Source: Pseudomonas jessenii
GTDB lineage: Bacteria > Pseudomonadota > Gammaproteobacteria > Pseudomonadales > Pseudomonadaceae
Direction of reading: 5' to 3'
Length of the DNA stretch: 64,000 bases
Assembly: GCF_002236115.1 (NCBI RefSeq)
Contig: NZ_NIWT01000010.1
Coordinates: 62,001 to 126,000 of the forward strand
Within the stretch, counting starts at the first letter, position 1, and every line of letters begins with the position of its first letter. The notes under the pieces are model-generated. The model worked only from the letters and a program-made list of their open reading frames with translations, was not told where the DNA came from and ran no database searches. The position numbers were made by a program, and so were the translations under genes. Of the stretch, positions 16,211 through 24,101 are shown in pieces.

Positions 16211-16828
16211 TTACAGAACGTCGAGCAGTTCGACGTCGAATACCAGTACGCTGTGCGGCGGAATGCTGCCAACGCCTTGAGCGCCGTATGCCAGCTCGCT
16301 CGGCACGTACAGGCGCCATTTGCTACCGGCGTTCATCAGTTGCAGGGCTTCGGTCCAGCCGGCGATCACGCCGCCAACCGGGAACTCTGCTGGCTGGCCG
16401 CGCTCGTAGGAGCTGTCGAACACAGTGCCGTCGATCAGGGTGCCGTGGTAATGAGTACGCACGGAGTCTTCACGGGATGGCTTGGCGCCTTCGCCAGCGG
16501 TCAGGACTTCGAACTGCAGGCCGGAAGCCAGAGTGGTGATGCCTTCACGCTTGGCGTTTTCAGCCAGGAAGGCCAGGCCTTCGCCAGCAGCCGCTTCAGC
16601 CTTGGCTGCAGCTTCGGCCTGCATGATTTCGCGGATGACTTTGAAGCTGGCGGACATTTCTTCCTGACCCACACGGCTTGGCTTGCCGGCGAATGCGTCG
16701 GTCAGACCTGCCAGGATCGCGTCCAGGCTTACGCCCGGTGGCGGGTTGTCGCGCAGTTGGTCGCCCAGCTGACGGCCAATACCGTAGCTGACGCGGGTTT
16801 CGTCGGTGGACAGATTTACTTCGGACAT
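16211..16828 (-). CDS. fklB: FKBP-type peptidyl-prolyl isomerase FklB
   Basis: This 205-residue protein has an N-terminal dimerisation domain (YGIGRQLGDQLRDNP, then a helical alanine-rich segment at about 65-100). The C-terminal FKBP domain has VRTHYHGTLIDGTVFDSSYERGQPAEFPVGGVIAGWTEAL and YVPSELAYGAQGVGSIPPHSVLVFDVELL. There is no signal peptide with the ATG at 16828, consistent with cytoplasmic FklB (FKBP22). It is transcribed alone on the minus strand. Confidence 0.93.
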   Translation of the reverse strand: MSEVNLSTDETRVSYGIGRQLGDQLRDNPPPGVSLDAILAGLTDAFAGKPSRVGQEEMSASFKVIREIMQAEAAAKAEAAAGEGLAFLAENAKREGITTLASGLQFEVLTAGEGAKPSREDSVRTHYHGTLIDGTVFDSSYERGQPAEFPVGGVIAGWTEALQLMNAGSKWRLYVPSELAYGAQGVGSIPPHSVLVFDVELLDVL

Positions 16829-16949
16829 GACACTGCTCCGCTGTGCGGACGGCTCGGGAACTTGCCATGCGTGCACAGCGCGTCCCGGAGCGCCCGGAAC
16901 CAAAAGGGCCAGCAGACTAGCACAGATGTCATGCCTTTGATGAGGGACC

Positions 16950-17240
16950 TCAGGCGATCGGCACCTTCAGGTTTTCCTCAACATCGGCAACCAGACCGCA
17001 CATTTCGTCGTGCACGACCGTGTGCACAAGGTTGAAGTGCAACTTGGGAAAGGAGCGCAGCACATCACGGGCATGCTCCACCGAACGCAGGCTCATCATG
17101 TGTCCGTGGGTATCGCTCAATGGATACGCCGCGCCATGCATCCGCGCCTCCAGCAGGTAGATGCCCCCCTCCATCGAGATCAGGTTCAGCTCATCGACCT
17201 TCCCGGCGACGGCATACGCATTCAACTCATGCAGGGTCAT
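16950..17240 (-). CDS. DUF6482-type hypothetical protein
   Basis: This encodes 96 residues starting MTLHELNAYAVAGKVDELNLISMEGGIYLLEARM, with a conserved segment LRSVEHARDVLRSFPKLHFNLVHTVVHDEMCG. The pattern matches a small family common in Pseudomonas (DUF6482, from memory). No signal peptide or membrane span is seen and the function is unknown. It stands alone between fklB and the UPF0114 gene. Confidence 0.75.
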   Translation of the reverse strand: MTLHELNAYAVAGKVDELNLISMEGGIYLLEARMHGAAYPLSDTHGHMMSLRSVEHARDVLRSFPKLHFNLVHTVVHDEMCGLVADVEENLKVPIA

Positions 17241-17342
17241 GAACGCACCTCACGCAGTGGCGAACCAACATACTTACAGGGATAGGCCTCGGCGCATCAA
17301 AGCACAAGCCACAAACGACGCCGCCCGTCTGTTTTGCAACCC

Positions 17343-17429
17343 TGTGGGAGCGTGGCTTGCCCGCGATGGCATCACCTCGGTCTAACGATGAACCGCAGTG
17401 ATGCCATCGCGGGCAAGCCACGCTCCCAC
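17343..17429. repeat. REPIN variant with perfect 32-bp arms (87 bp)
   Basis: The unit starts GTGGGAGCGTGGCTTGCCCG and its arms are perfect inverted repeats for 32 bases, ending GGCATCAC/GTGATGCC, with a 23-base centre. Arms are longer and cleaner than in the other copies here, which suggests a more recent insertion or gene conversion. Confidence 0.95.
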
Positions 17430-17443
17430 AATGGAAGTTGAAA

Positions 17444-17932
17444 TCAGTGCTTGGTGACTTTATCCAGGTAACCCATGGCAAATGCGGAGACCACGAAGGT
17501 CATGTGGATAATCACGTACCACTGCAAATGCTCGGGATCGACGTTCTTGGCGTCCATGAAGATGCGCAGCAGGTGAATGGACGAGATCGCCACGATCGAT
17601 GCGGCCACCTTCATCTTCAGCGACGAAGAGTCCATGGTGCCCAGCCAGTTGAGCTTTTCCTTGCTGTCGTCGATGTCCAGTTGCGAGACGAAGTTCTCGT
17701 AGCCGGAGATCATCACCATCACCAGCAAACCGCCCACCAGGGCCATGTCGATCAGCGACAGCAGCACCAGGATCAAGTCCGATTCGGCCATCGAAAACAC
17801 GTTCGGGATGACGTGGAAGACTTCCTGGAAGAATTTCAGTGCCAGCGCCAGCAGTCCGAGGGACAGGCCGAAATAGATCGGCGCCAGCAGCCAGCGCGAG
17901 GCGTACATTGTATTTTCGATAAAGCGTTCCAT
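17444..17932 (-). CDS. UPF0114 (YqhA/TIGR00645) membrane protein
   Basis: This 162-residue protein begins MERFIENTMYASRWLLAPIYFGLSLGLLALALKF, the UPF0114 signature. It has three to four membrane spans (about 10-35, 50-75, 105-125 and 135-155) and the conserved SGYENFVSQLD and KLNWLGTMDSSSLKMKVAASIVAISSIHLLR blocks. It is an inner-membrane protein of unknown function. It is monocistronic, with the lipoprotein gene divergent. Confidence 0.92.
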   Translation of the reverse strand: MERFIENTMYASRWLLAPIYFGLSLGLLALALKFFQEVFHVIPNVFSMAESDLILVLLSLIDMALVGGLLVMVMISGYENFVSQLDIDDSKEKLNWLGTMDSSSLKMKVAASIVAISSIHLLRIFMDAKNVDPEHLQWYVIIHMTFVVSAFAMGYLDKVTKH

Positions 17933-18103
17933 TGAATCTCACACGTTGGACTGGAAATGGCGGCGAGTATACCAGCCCCCCGTCCATACCCAGAAGCAGC
18001 CAGAAACCGTCGAGAAATCCGCCACCTGCGCCTGTGTATCAAAGTTTTTCTGCTAGTGTCCAAATCATTGACTGCTCAGTGATGTCGGACAGGAAGACTG
18101 GAA

Positions 18104-19933
18104 ATGGATGTGCAATTGCCTTTGACGAGTGCCGGAATTTGCCTGGCGCTGCTGCTGAGCGGCTGCTCACCCAGCGAAGAAAAACGCCAGGTCAGCCTCG
18201 AAGAAAAAACCGCGCAGTTCGAAAAGTCGCTGGACGCCATCCAGGATCCGAAGCTCAAGGATGCCGTGTCGGAGCTGGGCGGCTCACTGCTGCTGCTCGA
18301 ACGCGCGCAACTCAAGCTCGACAGCAAGCCGGTGGAAACCGAATACGGCGAAGACGCCCTCGCCATGCTCAAGCACTACCCGAGCCCGCAGGCCCTGGTC
18401 GACACCTACATCAACGGGTTGTTCGTGCTGCAAAAGGACTCCAGTTCCGACTATCTGATCGATCTGCAGCCAGTGTTCCCCTTCACCTTCAGCGCTCCTG
18501 CCGCGTTTTTGTTTCCCCATGGCCTGGAATGGCAGTCGGTCACGCTAAGCAACAAACGGGTGATTCCATTCCAGCCGGAATGGTCGGAAACCGACCCCGG
18601 CATTCAGCTCAGCCCATCGAGCTCCAACCTGACCAACCCCGATGACCTGACCGTGGCCTACCCCTTCATCGAAGGCCTCGACATTGACAGAAAGCAGCAA
18701 CCGCAACCGGTGAGCCTGCAAGGTAAAGTCGAAGTCATCGCGCCACGCCGCCTCTACAGCTTCGACCTGACGAAAAAGGACGTAGGCCAGACCCGCACCA
18801 ATGACAACCTGAGCGTCACCCTCCTCACATTGACGAACAACTACGCGGAAATCGAATACAACAACAGCACGCCGCTGGCCTCCGAAGTCAGTGAAACACC
18901 GCTCAACCCGCTGATCGTCCAGGCCAGGGACAGCACCGGGCAATTCATCGCGCGCGCCGGTTCAATCAACGAAACCTCGGTACAAATTGCCTTCTATCAG
19001 CAGCAACTGGCCAAGATGCAGCAGCAAAAGAGCTGGAGCGAGTCCCTGGAAAAACAGCTCGATGAAGAACAACGCAACTTTGAGAAACAGCAGGCTCGAC
19101 ATTATTCGAAGGTGTACTTCAACGGGACGATCGAAACTCTCGAAGTCAGCATGCTGGATTTTTCCGCCGTCACGGTCACCCGAAAGGACCTCGACCTGCC
19201 GATCCGGCGCTTCGATGCCTATACCACGGACAAGTCCATCCAGCCCTTGAACCTGTCCGTGGTGGTCTATGACGACCAGGCGGCGGGCTGGCTGAAAGGG
19301 GCAACGCTGAGTGAGGATCAGCTGAAAAAGAACGTCAGCATCAGTCAGTCGGTCGACGACCCCAGCGCTGCGCGAATCGAATTCACTCACCTGCGTACCT
19401 TCAACGATGAGCTGCTCGGTACATCGTTCAACCCCGGTGAAAGTCCGGTGAGCTTCTTTACCGAAGACACTCGTGGCAATCGCGACGAGCCGATCGAACT
19501 GCCGTCAGAGGCGTACCAGATCGATCCCCTGCGCGGCACCATCACTTACGATATGAATCTGTTTCCACAAACCCCGGCCTATGCGGTGGGCTCGATGCCG
19601 ATGTTCCTGGCCACGGTCGACAAGCAAACCGTCGAAGCCCGTCAACTGCCCAAGGGCCTCGCGCTCAAAGACAATGCACTGGTAGTGGACCTGAAGGTAT
19701 TTCCCGCCCAGGACTGGCGCTTTTTCGCCAAGGACGACAGCGGTAGTTACTTGAAGGAGATTCTATCGGTCAGTCATGGCGCGAGCGCACAGGGGCCGGC
19801 GCAGTTTGCCGTGCATTACTTCTACGGGCAGCCTACGCGCCTGGAAACCTATCAGCGCACTGATCTCACCACCGTGCAATATGGTTTCGAAGTCAAACTC
19901 GACAAGGCCGACATGACGCGCCTTGATCAATAG
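18104..19933 (+). CDS. Large lipoprotein of unknown function
   Basis: This encodes 609 residues. The N-terminus MDVQLPLTSAGICLALLLSGCSPSE is a type II signal peptide with lipobox LLSGC, so the mature protein is a lipid-anchored periplasmic or outer-membrane protein; Ser at +2 favours the outer membrane. A coiled-coil-rich stretch lies near residues 305-335 (QQQLAKMQQQKSWSESLEKQLDEEQRNFEKQQ). The rest looks beta-rich, without catalytic motifs I recognise. There is no clear operon partner: the upstream gene is divergent and the downstream gene convergent, ending 6 bases away. The function is unknown. Confidence 0.85.
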   Translation: MDVQLPLTSAGICLALLLSGCSPSEEKRQVSLEEKTAQFEKSLDAIQDPKLKDAVSELGGSLLLLERAQLKLDSKPVETEYGEDALAMLKHYPSPQALVDTYINGLFVLQKDSSSDYLIDLQPVFPFTFSAPAAFLFPHGLEWQSVTLSNKRVIPFQPEWSETDPGIQLSPSSSNLTNPDDLTVAYPFIEGLDIDRKQQPQPVSLQGKVEVIAPRRLYSFDLTKKDVGQTRTNDNLSVTLLTLTNNYAEIEYNNSTPLASEVSETPLNPLIVQARDSTGQFIARAGSINETSVQIAFYQQQLAKMQQQKSWSESLEKQLDEEQRNFEKQQARHYSKVYFNGTIETLEVSMLDFSAVTVTRKDLDLPIRRFDAYTTDKSIQPLNLSVVVYDDQAAGWLKGATLSEDQLKKNVSISQSVDDPSAARIEFTHLRTFNDELLGTSFNPGESPVSFFTEDTRGNRDEPIELPSEAYQIDPLRGTITYDMNLFPQTPAYAVGSMPMFLATVDKQTVEARQLPKGLALKDNALVVDLKVFPAQDWRFFAKDDSGSYLKEILSVSHGASAQGPAQFAVHYFYGQPTRLETYQRTDLTTVQYGFEVKLDKADMTRLDQ

Positions 19934-19939
19934 TGCCAC

Positions 19940-20281
19940 TCAGTGCTCGGGGTGAAACTCGAAGCCGCCCATGTTCCGGCAGCGACCACCGTTGATTTCC
20001 CGCAGTTGGGCTTGCAGGTGCAGGCACCAGATTTGCGGATCGTCGGCCAACTCGTAGCCGTGCAGGGTCAGGCTTTCAACGATGGTGTCGAGGATTGATT
20101 CAGCGACGAACGGACCGTGAAACGGGCCCTGGGCCTTGATGGCCGAAGGTTGTTCACCGGCCATTCCGGCGGCGAACAGCAGAGTCCACATGCCCGTATC
20201 TCCCGCCAATGGACGGATGGCACATTCGATACGGGTCACAAGGCCCAGGCATTGACGGGTGAGGCAGAGGTTGCGCGACAT
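19940..20281 (-). CDS. Conserved hypothetical protein
   Basis: This encodes 113 residues, MSRNLCLTRQCLGLVTRIECAIRPLAGDTGMWTLLFAAG onward, ending with a Cys-containing segment (GGRCRNMGGFEFHPEH). A Shine-Dalgarno (GAGGGT) precedes ATG 20281. No signal peptide is apparent and I do not recognise a domain. Coding character is supported by the ribosome site and the compact convergent fit with the lipoprotein gene, which stops 6 bases away. Confidence 0.7.
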   Translation of the reverse strand: MSRNLCLTRQCLGLVTRIECAIRPLAGDTGMWTLLFAAGMAGEQPSAIKAQGPFHGPFVAESILDTIVESLTLHGYELADDPQIWCLHLQAQLREINGGRCRNMGGFEFHPEH

Positions 20282-20482
20282 GGCGGCGACCCTCGGTAGA
20301 TCCGGTGTTCAGCCCCCATGGGAAGGCTGTTTCGATCCTGTGATTACGTCGATATCCCTGAGCAGAGAATAGAAGAAAAGTCTGCCTTGCAGGCCGAGGC
20401 AAGACCGAAAGGCGCCGAATGGTCATAGTGTGAATATTGACGTCAGTTCGACGACGCTTTTCCAGGGTTCACACAAACAAAT

Positions 20483-20508
20483 GTGGGAGCGGGCTTGCTC
20501 GCTCCCAC
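20483..20508. repeat. Collapsed REP hairpin
   Basis: GTGGGAGCGGGC and GCTCGCTCCCAC arms face each other with almost no loop: a REPIN that has lost its spacer and inner parts. It lies 14 bases beyond the stop of the Lon-like protease gene and may act as its 3' hairpin. Confidence 0.7.
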
Positions 20509-20521
20509 ATGAGTTACTGCA

Positions 20522-22960
20522 TCAGGCCGGCTTGGTTTCCGCCAAAGCCTCTTGCGCCAACTCCTTCTCGGCTTCCTTGAGATCATCTTCGCTGATCATT
20601 TCCGCGATAACCCTCAGGCGCTCCACGACCCGCGCGTTCACGCTGCCTTCAGGGAACTCGCCATTCTCGTCCGGTTCGCCGGCCGGCTCGCCGACCAGCA
20701 GACTCAATGCTTCATCGGCCTGACGGACCGCGTAGACATGGAACTGACCCGCACGCACCGCCGCCAGCACCTTCTCATCGAGCATCAGGGTGGCGACGTT
20801 GGCGTGAGGAATGATTGCCCCCTGCTCGCCGGTCAACCCGCGGGCTTCGCACAAACGGAAGAAGCCCTCGATCTTCTCGTTGACTCCGCCGACCGCCTGC
20901 ACTTCGCCGAACTGGTTGATCGAACCGGTGATGGCAAAGCACTGCTTGAGCGGGGTTTTCGACAAGGCCGAAATGAGGGTGCAGGCCTCGCCCAGGGAAG
21001 CACTGTCGCCATCGACATAACCGTAGGATTGCTCCAGGGCGATGCTCGCGGAAATCGCCAGCGGAAACTCCTGGGCGTAACGGCTGCCCAGATAACCGGT
21101 AAGGATCATCACGCCTTTGGAGTGGATCGGCTGACCGAGGTTGACCTCGCGCTCGATGTCGACGATACCGCTGCCGCCCGGGTACACGGTGGCGGAAATC
21201 CGCGCCGGTATACCAAAGGCCGAGTCGCCGACTTCCAGCACCGTCAAACCATTGCACTTGCCGACCGCCGCGCCCGCGGTGTCGATCAGGATGATCCCGG
21301 CCAGCATGTCATCGAGAATCCGCGCCGACACACGACCGGTCCGTGTGGCCTTGGCCTTGAGCGCGCGCTCGATATGCCCCGCGTCGGTCCGTTCATCGCC
21401 GGCCAGATGGCGGATGAAGTCCGCCTCGCTGACCAGTTGGAACAAGTCACCGATACGCGCCGACAAGCGCCCCTGGTGCTCGGCCAGACGTGCACTGTAG
21501 GTCGCCAGACGTGCCACCGCATCAGCGGTCAGCGGTGCCATGCCTTCTTCGGAAGTACGGGTCTTGAGCAACTGGGCGAACTGCTCCAGGCTCTCGTCGA
21601 CCATCGGGATGTCTTCGTCGAAATCCACCAGGACGCGGAACATCTCCTGGAAGTCCGGATCGAGGTCTTGCAGCGTGTAATACAGCTGACGGGCACCGAT
21701 GATGACGACTTTGACCTGCAACGGAATGTGTTGCGGAGTCAGGGTCACGGTGGCCAGGCGGCCCAGTTCACCCAGCGGTGATTCCATTTTCAGTTTGCGT
21801 GATTGCAGGGCGCGTTTCAGTGCATCCCACACGAACGGCTCGCTGAGCATTTTGTCCGCTTCAAGGATCAGGAAACCGCCATTGGCCCGGTGCAAGGCAC
21901 CCGGCCGCAGTTGGCGGTAGGTGGTGTAAAGCGCACCCTGATCGGTGCTGTATTCGATCCGGCCAAAAAGGTTTTCGTAGGTCGGGTGCGGCTCGAACAC
22001 CACCGGCGCACCGCCGCTGGCCGAGTGACCGACCACCAGGCTCGGCGCGTATTGTTCTTCCAGCAACTTGCGGGCGACAGCGTCGGTCTTGCTATCGTCT
22101 ACCAGCTGCTCGACCACGGACTTGAGCAAGTACACCTGCATCGCCTGCAGATAACCGCATACCGCCGCGTTCTCGGCGTACTTCTCCGACAATGGCGACA
22201 ACAATGGCTGCAAGGCCAGGGTAATGGTTTCTTCGTTCAGATGACGCAGCTGGTTGCTCGACTCGCGTTTCCACTGCGGAAGGCTGGCGAGCTCTTCGTT
22301 CAGGCGCTCCTCCAGTGCCGAAATATCCTCGTGAAAGCGCTCACGCTCGGCTTCCGGCAACTGGGCGAACTCAGCTTCGTCCAACGCCTTGCCGTCGCTC
22401 ATCGGGGTGAAGGCGATGTTGCTGGCGTCGCGGTACAGCGCAACTTCCTTTTCCAGCGCCAGACGCTCGATGACGTCCAGGGCCTTGTCGTAGCGCTGGT
22501 TGAAGGCGCGGTCGATACTGCTTTTCTTCTGCTGGTAGGACGGATGCTCGAATACTGCCGGAAATGTCGCCAGCAGGTTGTCGATCAAACCGTTGATATC
22601 ACCAATGAAGTTACCGGCAGTGCCCGACGGCAACTCCAGGGCACGTGGTTCGCGCGGTTCATCGAAGTTGTTGACGTAGACCCAGTCCGCCGGGGTCTGC
22701 AGGCGCTTGCCTTCGGCCTTGAGGTAGCGTTTGACGAACGAGAACCGACCAGTACCGGGCTCGCCCATGACGAATACGTTGTAACCGGGGCGTGGCATGG
22801 CCACACCGAACTGCAAGGCTTCGACCGCACGTTCCTGGCCAAGCACACCGCGAAAGGGCTCCAGATCATTGGTGGTAGAGAAGCTGAACTGTTCAGCGGA
22901 AAACGGACGGGTCAGCGCTTCGGGCGCTAGACGCAAGCTGGCAGCAACAGGATCAGGCAT
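20522..22960 (-). CDS. Lon-like ATP-dependent protease (AAA + S16)
   Basis: This 812-residue protein fuses an AAA ATPase module with a C-terminal Lon (S16) protease domain. The P-loop is FVMGEPGTGRFSFVKRYL (near residue 65), where S/F replace the usual K-S/T. A helical insert spans about 130-270. The proteolytic dyad is visible as Ser655 in DGDSASLG and Lys696 in GGVNEKIEGFF. It lacks the LonA N-terminal substrate domain and resembles the YcbZ/LonC-like group in Pseudomonas. It acts in the cytoplasm; substrates are unknown. The Shine-Dalgarno AAGGAAG precedes ATG 22960. The atypical Walker A (GEPGTGRFS) raises doubt about ATP hydrolysis. Confidence 0.85.
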   Translation of the reverse strand: MPDPVAASLRLAPEALTRPFSAEQFSFSTTNDLEPFRGVLGQERAVEALQFGVAMPRPGYNVFVMGEPGTGRFSFVKRYLKAEGKRLQTPADWVYVNNFDEPREPRALELPSGTAGNFIGDINGLIDNLLATFPAVFEHPSYQQKKSSIDRAFNQRYDKALDVIERLALEKEVALYRDASNIAFTPMSDGKALDEAEFAQLPEAERERFHEDISALEERLNEELASLPQWKRESSNQLRHLNEETITLALQPLLSPLSEKYAENAAVCGYLQAMQVYLLKSVVEQLVDDSKTDAVARKLLEEQYAPSLVVGHSASGGAPVVFEPHPTYENLFGRIEYSTDQGALYTTYRQLRPGALHRANGGFLILEADKMLSEPFVWDALKRALQSRKLKMESPLGELGRLATVTLTPQHIPLQVKVVIIGARQLYYTLQDLDPDFQEMFRVLVDFDEDIPMVDESLEQFAQLLKTRTSEEGMAPLTADAVARLATYSARLAEHQGRLSARIGDLFQLVSEADFIRHLAGDERTDAGHIERALKAKATRTGRVSARILDDMLAGIILIDTAGAAVGKCNGLTVLEVGDSAFGIPARISATVYPGGSGIVDIEREVNLGQPIHSKGVMILTGYLGSRYAQEFPLAISASIALEQSYGYVDGDSASLGEACTLISALSKTPLKQCFAITGSINQFGEVQAVGGVNEKIEGFFRLCEARGLTGEQGAIIPHANVATLMLDEKVLAAVRAGQFHVYAVRQADEALSLLVGEPAGEPDENGEFPEGSVNARVVERLRVIAEMISEDDLKEAEKELAQEALAETKPA

Positions 22961-23235
22961 CGGGCTTCCTTAACAATCAGGCGGGGCAGATGGCAGCATT
23001 CTGGCGCCGCCCATGCCCGACTGGCAAGGAGCGCCGCAGGCCTGATCACCGTCAACCGGCCAACCCCAGGCGGGCCGGGCTTGCGCGGCCGTTTTCCATG
23101 AATGTTTTGCAAAAAATCACGGAACCCTGTGATCGTGCCTAAACTCCAAACTGCGCGGCTGGACTAATGACCGGCCCACTGGCACCGGAAGGGTCTGCAG
23201 GAAAACTCGCCGAGCGGCGATCAGGCAAGGCGAAA

Positions 23236-23285
23236 GCAGGCAAGGAAGCGGAGTGTAGGGGCCTACATGAGCATTCCGAGCCTGC
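23236..23285. other. 50-nt structured palindrome in the DUF3015 leader
   Basis: Nested inverted repeats AAAGCAGGC/GCCTGCTTT (23233/23288 outward), GGAA/TTCC and TGTAGG/CCTACA stack into one long imperfect hairpin with a two-base apex. It lies about 95 bases before ATG 23381, in the 420-base gap between the Lon-like gene and the DUF3015 gene. Nothing else is recognised in that gap. Confidence 0.6.
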
Positions 23286-23380
23286 TTTCAACGCAGCATG
23301 ATTGTCGCGCAGGCAGTTTGCATGCAGAGCCGGGGCCAGACTCCCTTGTCTATTGGTACGCACACAAAGAGAACAAAGCT

Positions 23381-23869
23381 ATGAAACGGATTCTTCTTGG
23401 TACTCTCTTCACCGCTGTATCCATCAATGCCATGGCGCAAGCGCCTGGCGGTCCGGATTGCGGTTGGGGCAACATGCTGTTCGAAGGCCAGCGTGGTACT
23501 CCAGCTCACTTCCTGGCATCCACCACCAACGGAACCTCCGGCAACGCAACCTTCGGCATGACCTCCGGCACCAACGGTTGCGCAACCAATGCGTCGCTGA
23601 CCTATGGCGGCAAATCCTGGTTTGCCATGAATGGCATGATGAACGAGCTGTCCGAAGACATGGCCAAGGGTCAGGGCGAAGCGCTGACCACCTATGCCGT
23701 GGTACTGGGCGTGGCGCCGGAAGACCGTGCGCACTTCGCCGCCGTCACTCACGAGCACTTCCAGCAGATCTTCAGCAAGGCTGACGTGACCGCAGAAGAC
23801 GTGCATACCAATACCCTGGCCGTGCTCAAAGCCGACCCTCGTCTGGCCAAGTACGCGACTCAGGCTTAA
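23381..23869 (+). CDS. DUF3015 family secreted protein
   Basis: This 162-residue protein has a signal peptide (MKRILLGTLFTAVSINAMA|QAPGG). DUF3015 features follow: GGPDCGWGNMLFEGQRGTPAHFLASTTNGTSGNATFGMTSGTNGC and the later YAVVLGVAPEDRAHFAAVTHEHFQQIF. The cysteine pair DCGWG...NGC is conserved. The ATG at 23381 leads straight into the signal peptide; the upstream in-frame extension crosses the structured leader. It is probably periplasmic and its function is unknown. Confidence 0.9.
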   Translation: MKRILLGTLFTAVSINAMAQAPGGPDCGWGNMLFEGQRGTPAHFLASTTNGTSGNATFGMTSGTNGCATNASLTYGGKSWFAMNGMMNELSEDMAKGQGEALTTYAVVLGVAPEDRAHFAAVTHEHFQQIFSKADVTAEDVHTNTLAVLKADPRLAKYATQA

Positions 23870-23880
23870 GCTCGACCCGC

Positions 23881-23915
23881 CCCGCTTCTTTCGGGAAGCG
23901 GGTTTTGTTTTTTGG
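23881..23915 (+). terminator. Terminator after the DUF3015 gene
   Basis: Stem CCCGCTTC/GAAGCGGG with a short loop, followed by TTTTGTTTTTT. It starts 12 bases after the stop at 23869. Confidence 0.92.
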
Positions 23916-23946
23916 ACCTGCCCCTCTTTGGGTAATGTCGCTGACT

Positions 23947-24044
23947 GTAGGAGCTGGCTTGCCAGCGATGGTCGTTAACGATCACGCGTGTTTACTGGAT
24001 AAACACAGCGCCTTTGAAACCATCGCTGGCAAGCCAGCTCCTAC
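23947..24044. repeat. REPIN variant GTAGGAGCTGGC (98 bp)
   Basis: This belongs to a different REP subfamily: GTAGGAGCTGGCTTGCCAGC with perfect 26-base arms ending GCGATGGT/ACCATCGC. It lies between the DUF3015 terminator and the DUF4105 gene. Confidence 0.93.
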
Positions 24045-24101
24045 AGGCAAACGGCATCCACCTCGTTGGGTCTTTATTTTTTCCTGTTTAAGTTGCCTTC
24101 T

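Noticed and set aside
20483..20508. Ordinary terminator for the Lon-like gene
   Set aside because: Its arms are REP sequence and no T run follows on the minus strand, so it is a collapsed REPIN that may still act as a 3' hairpin.
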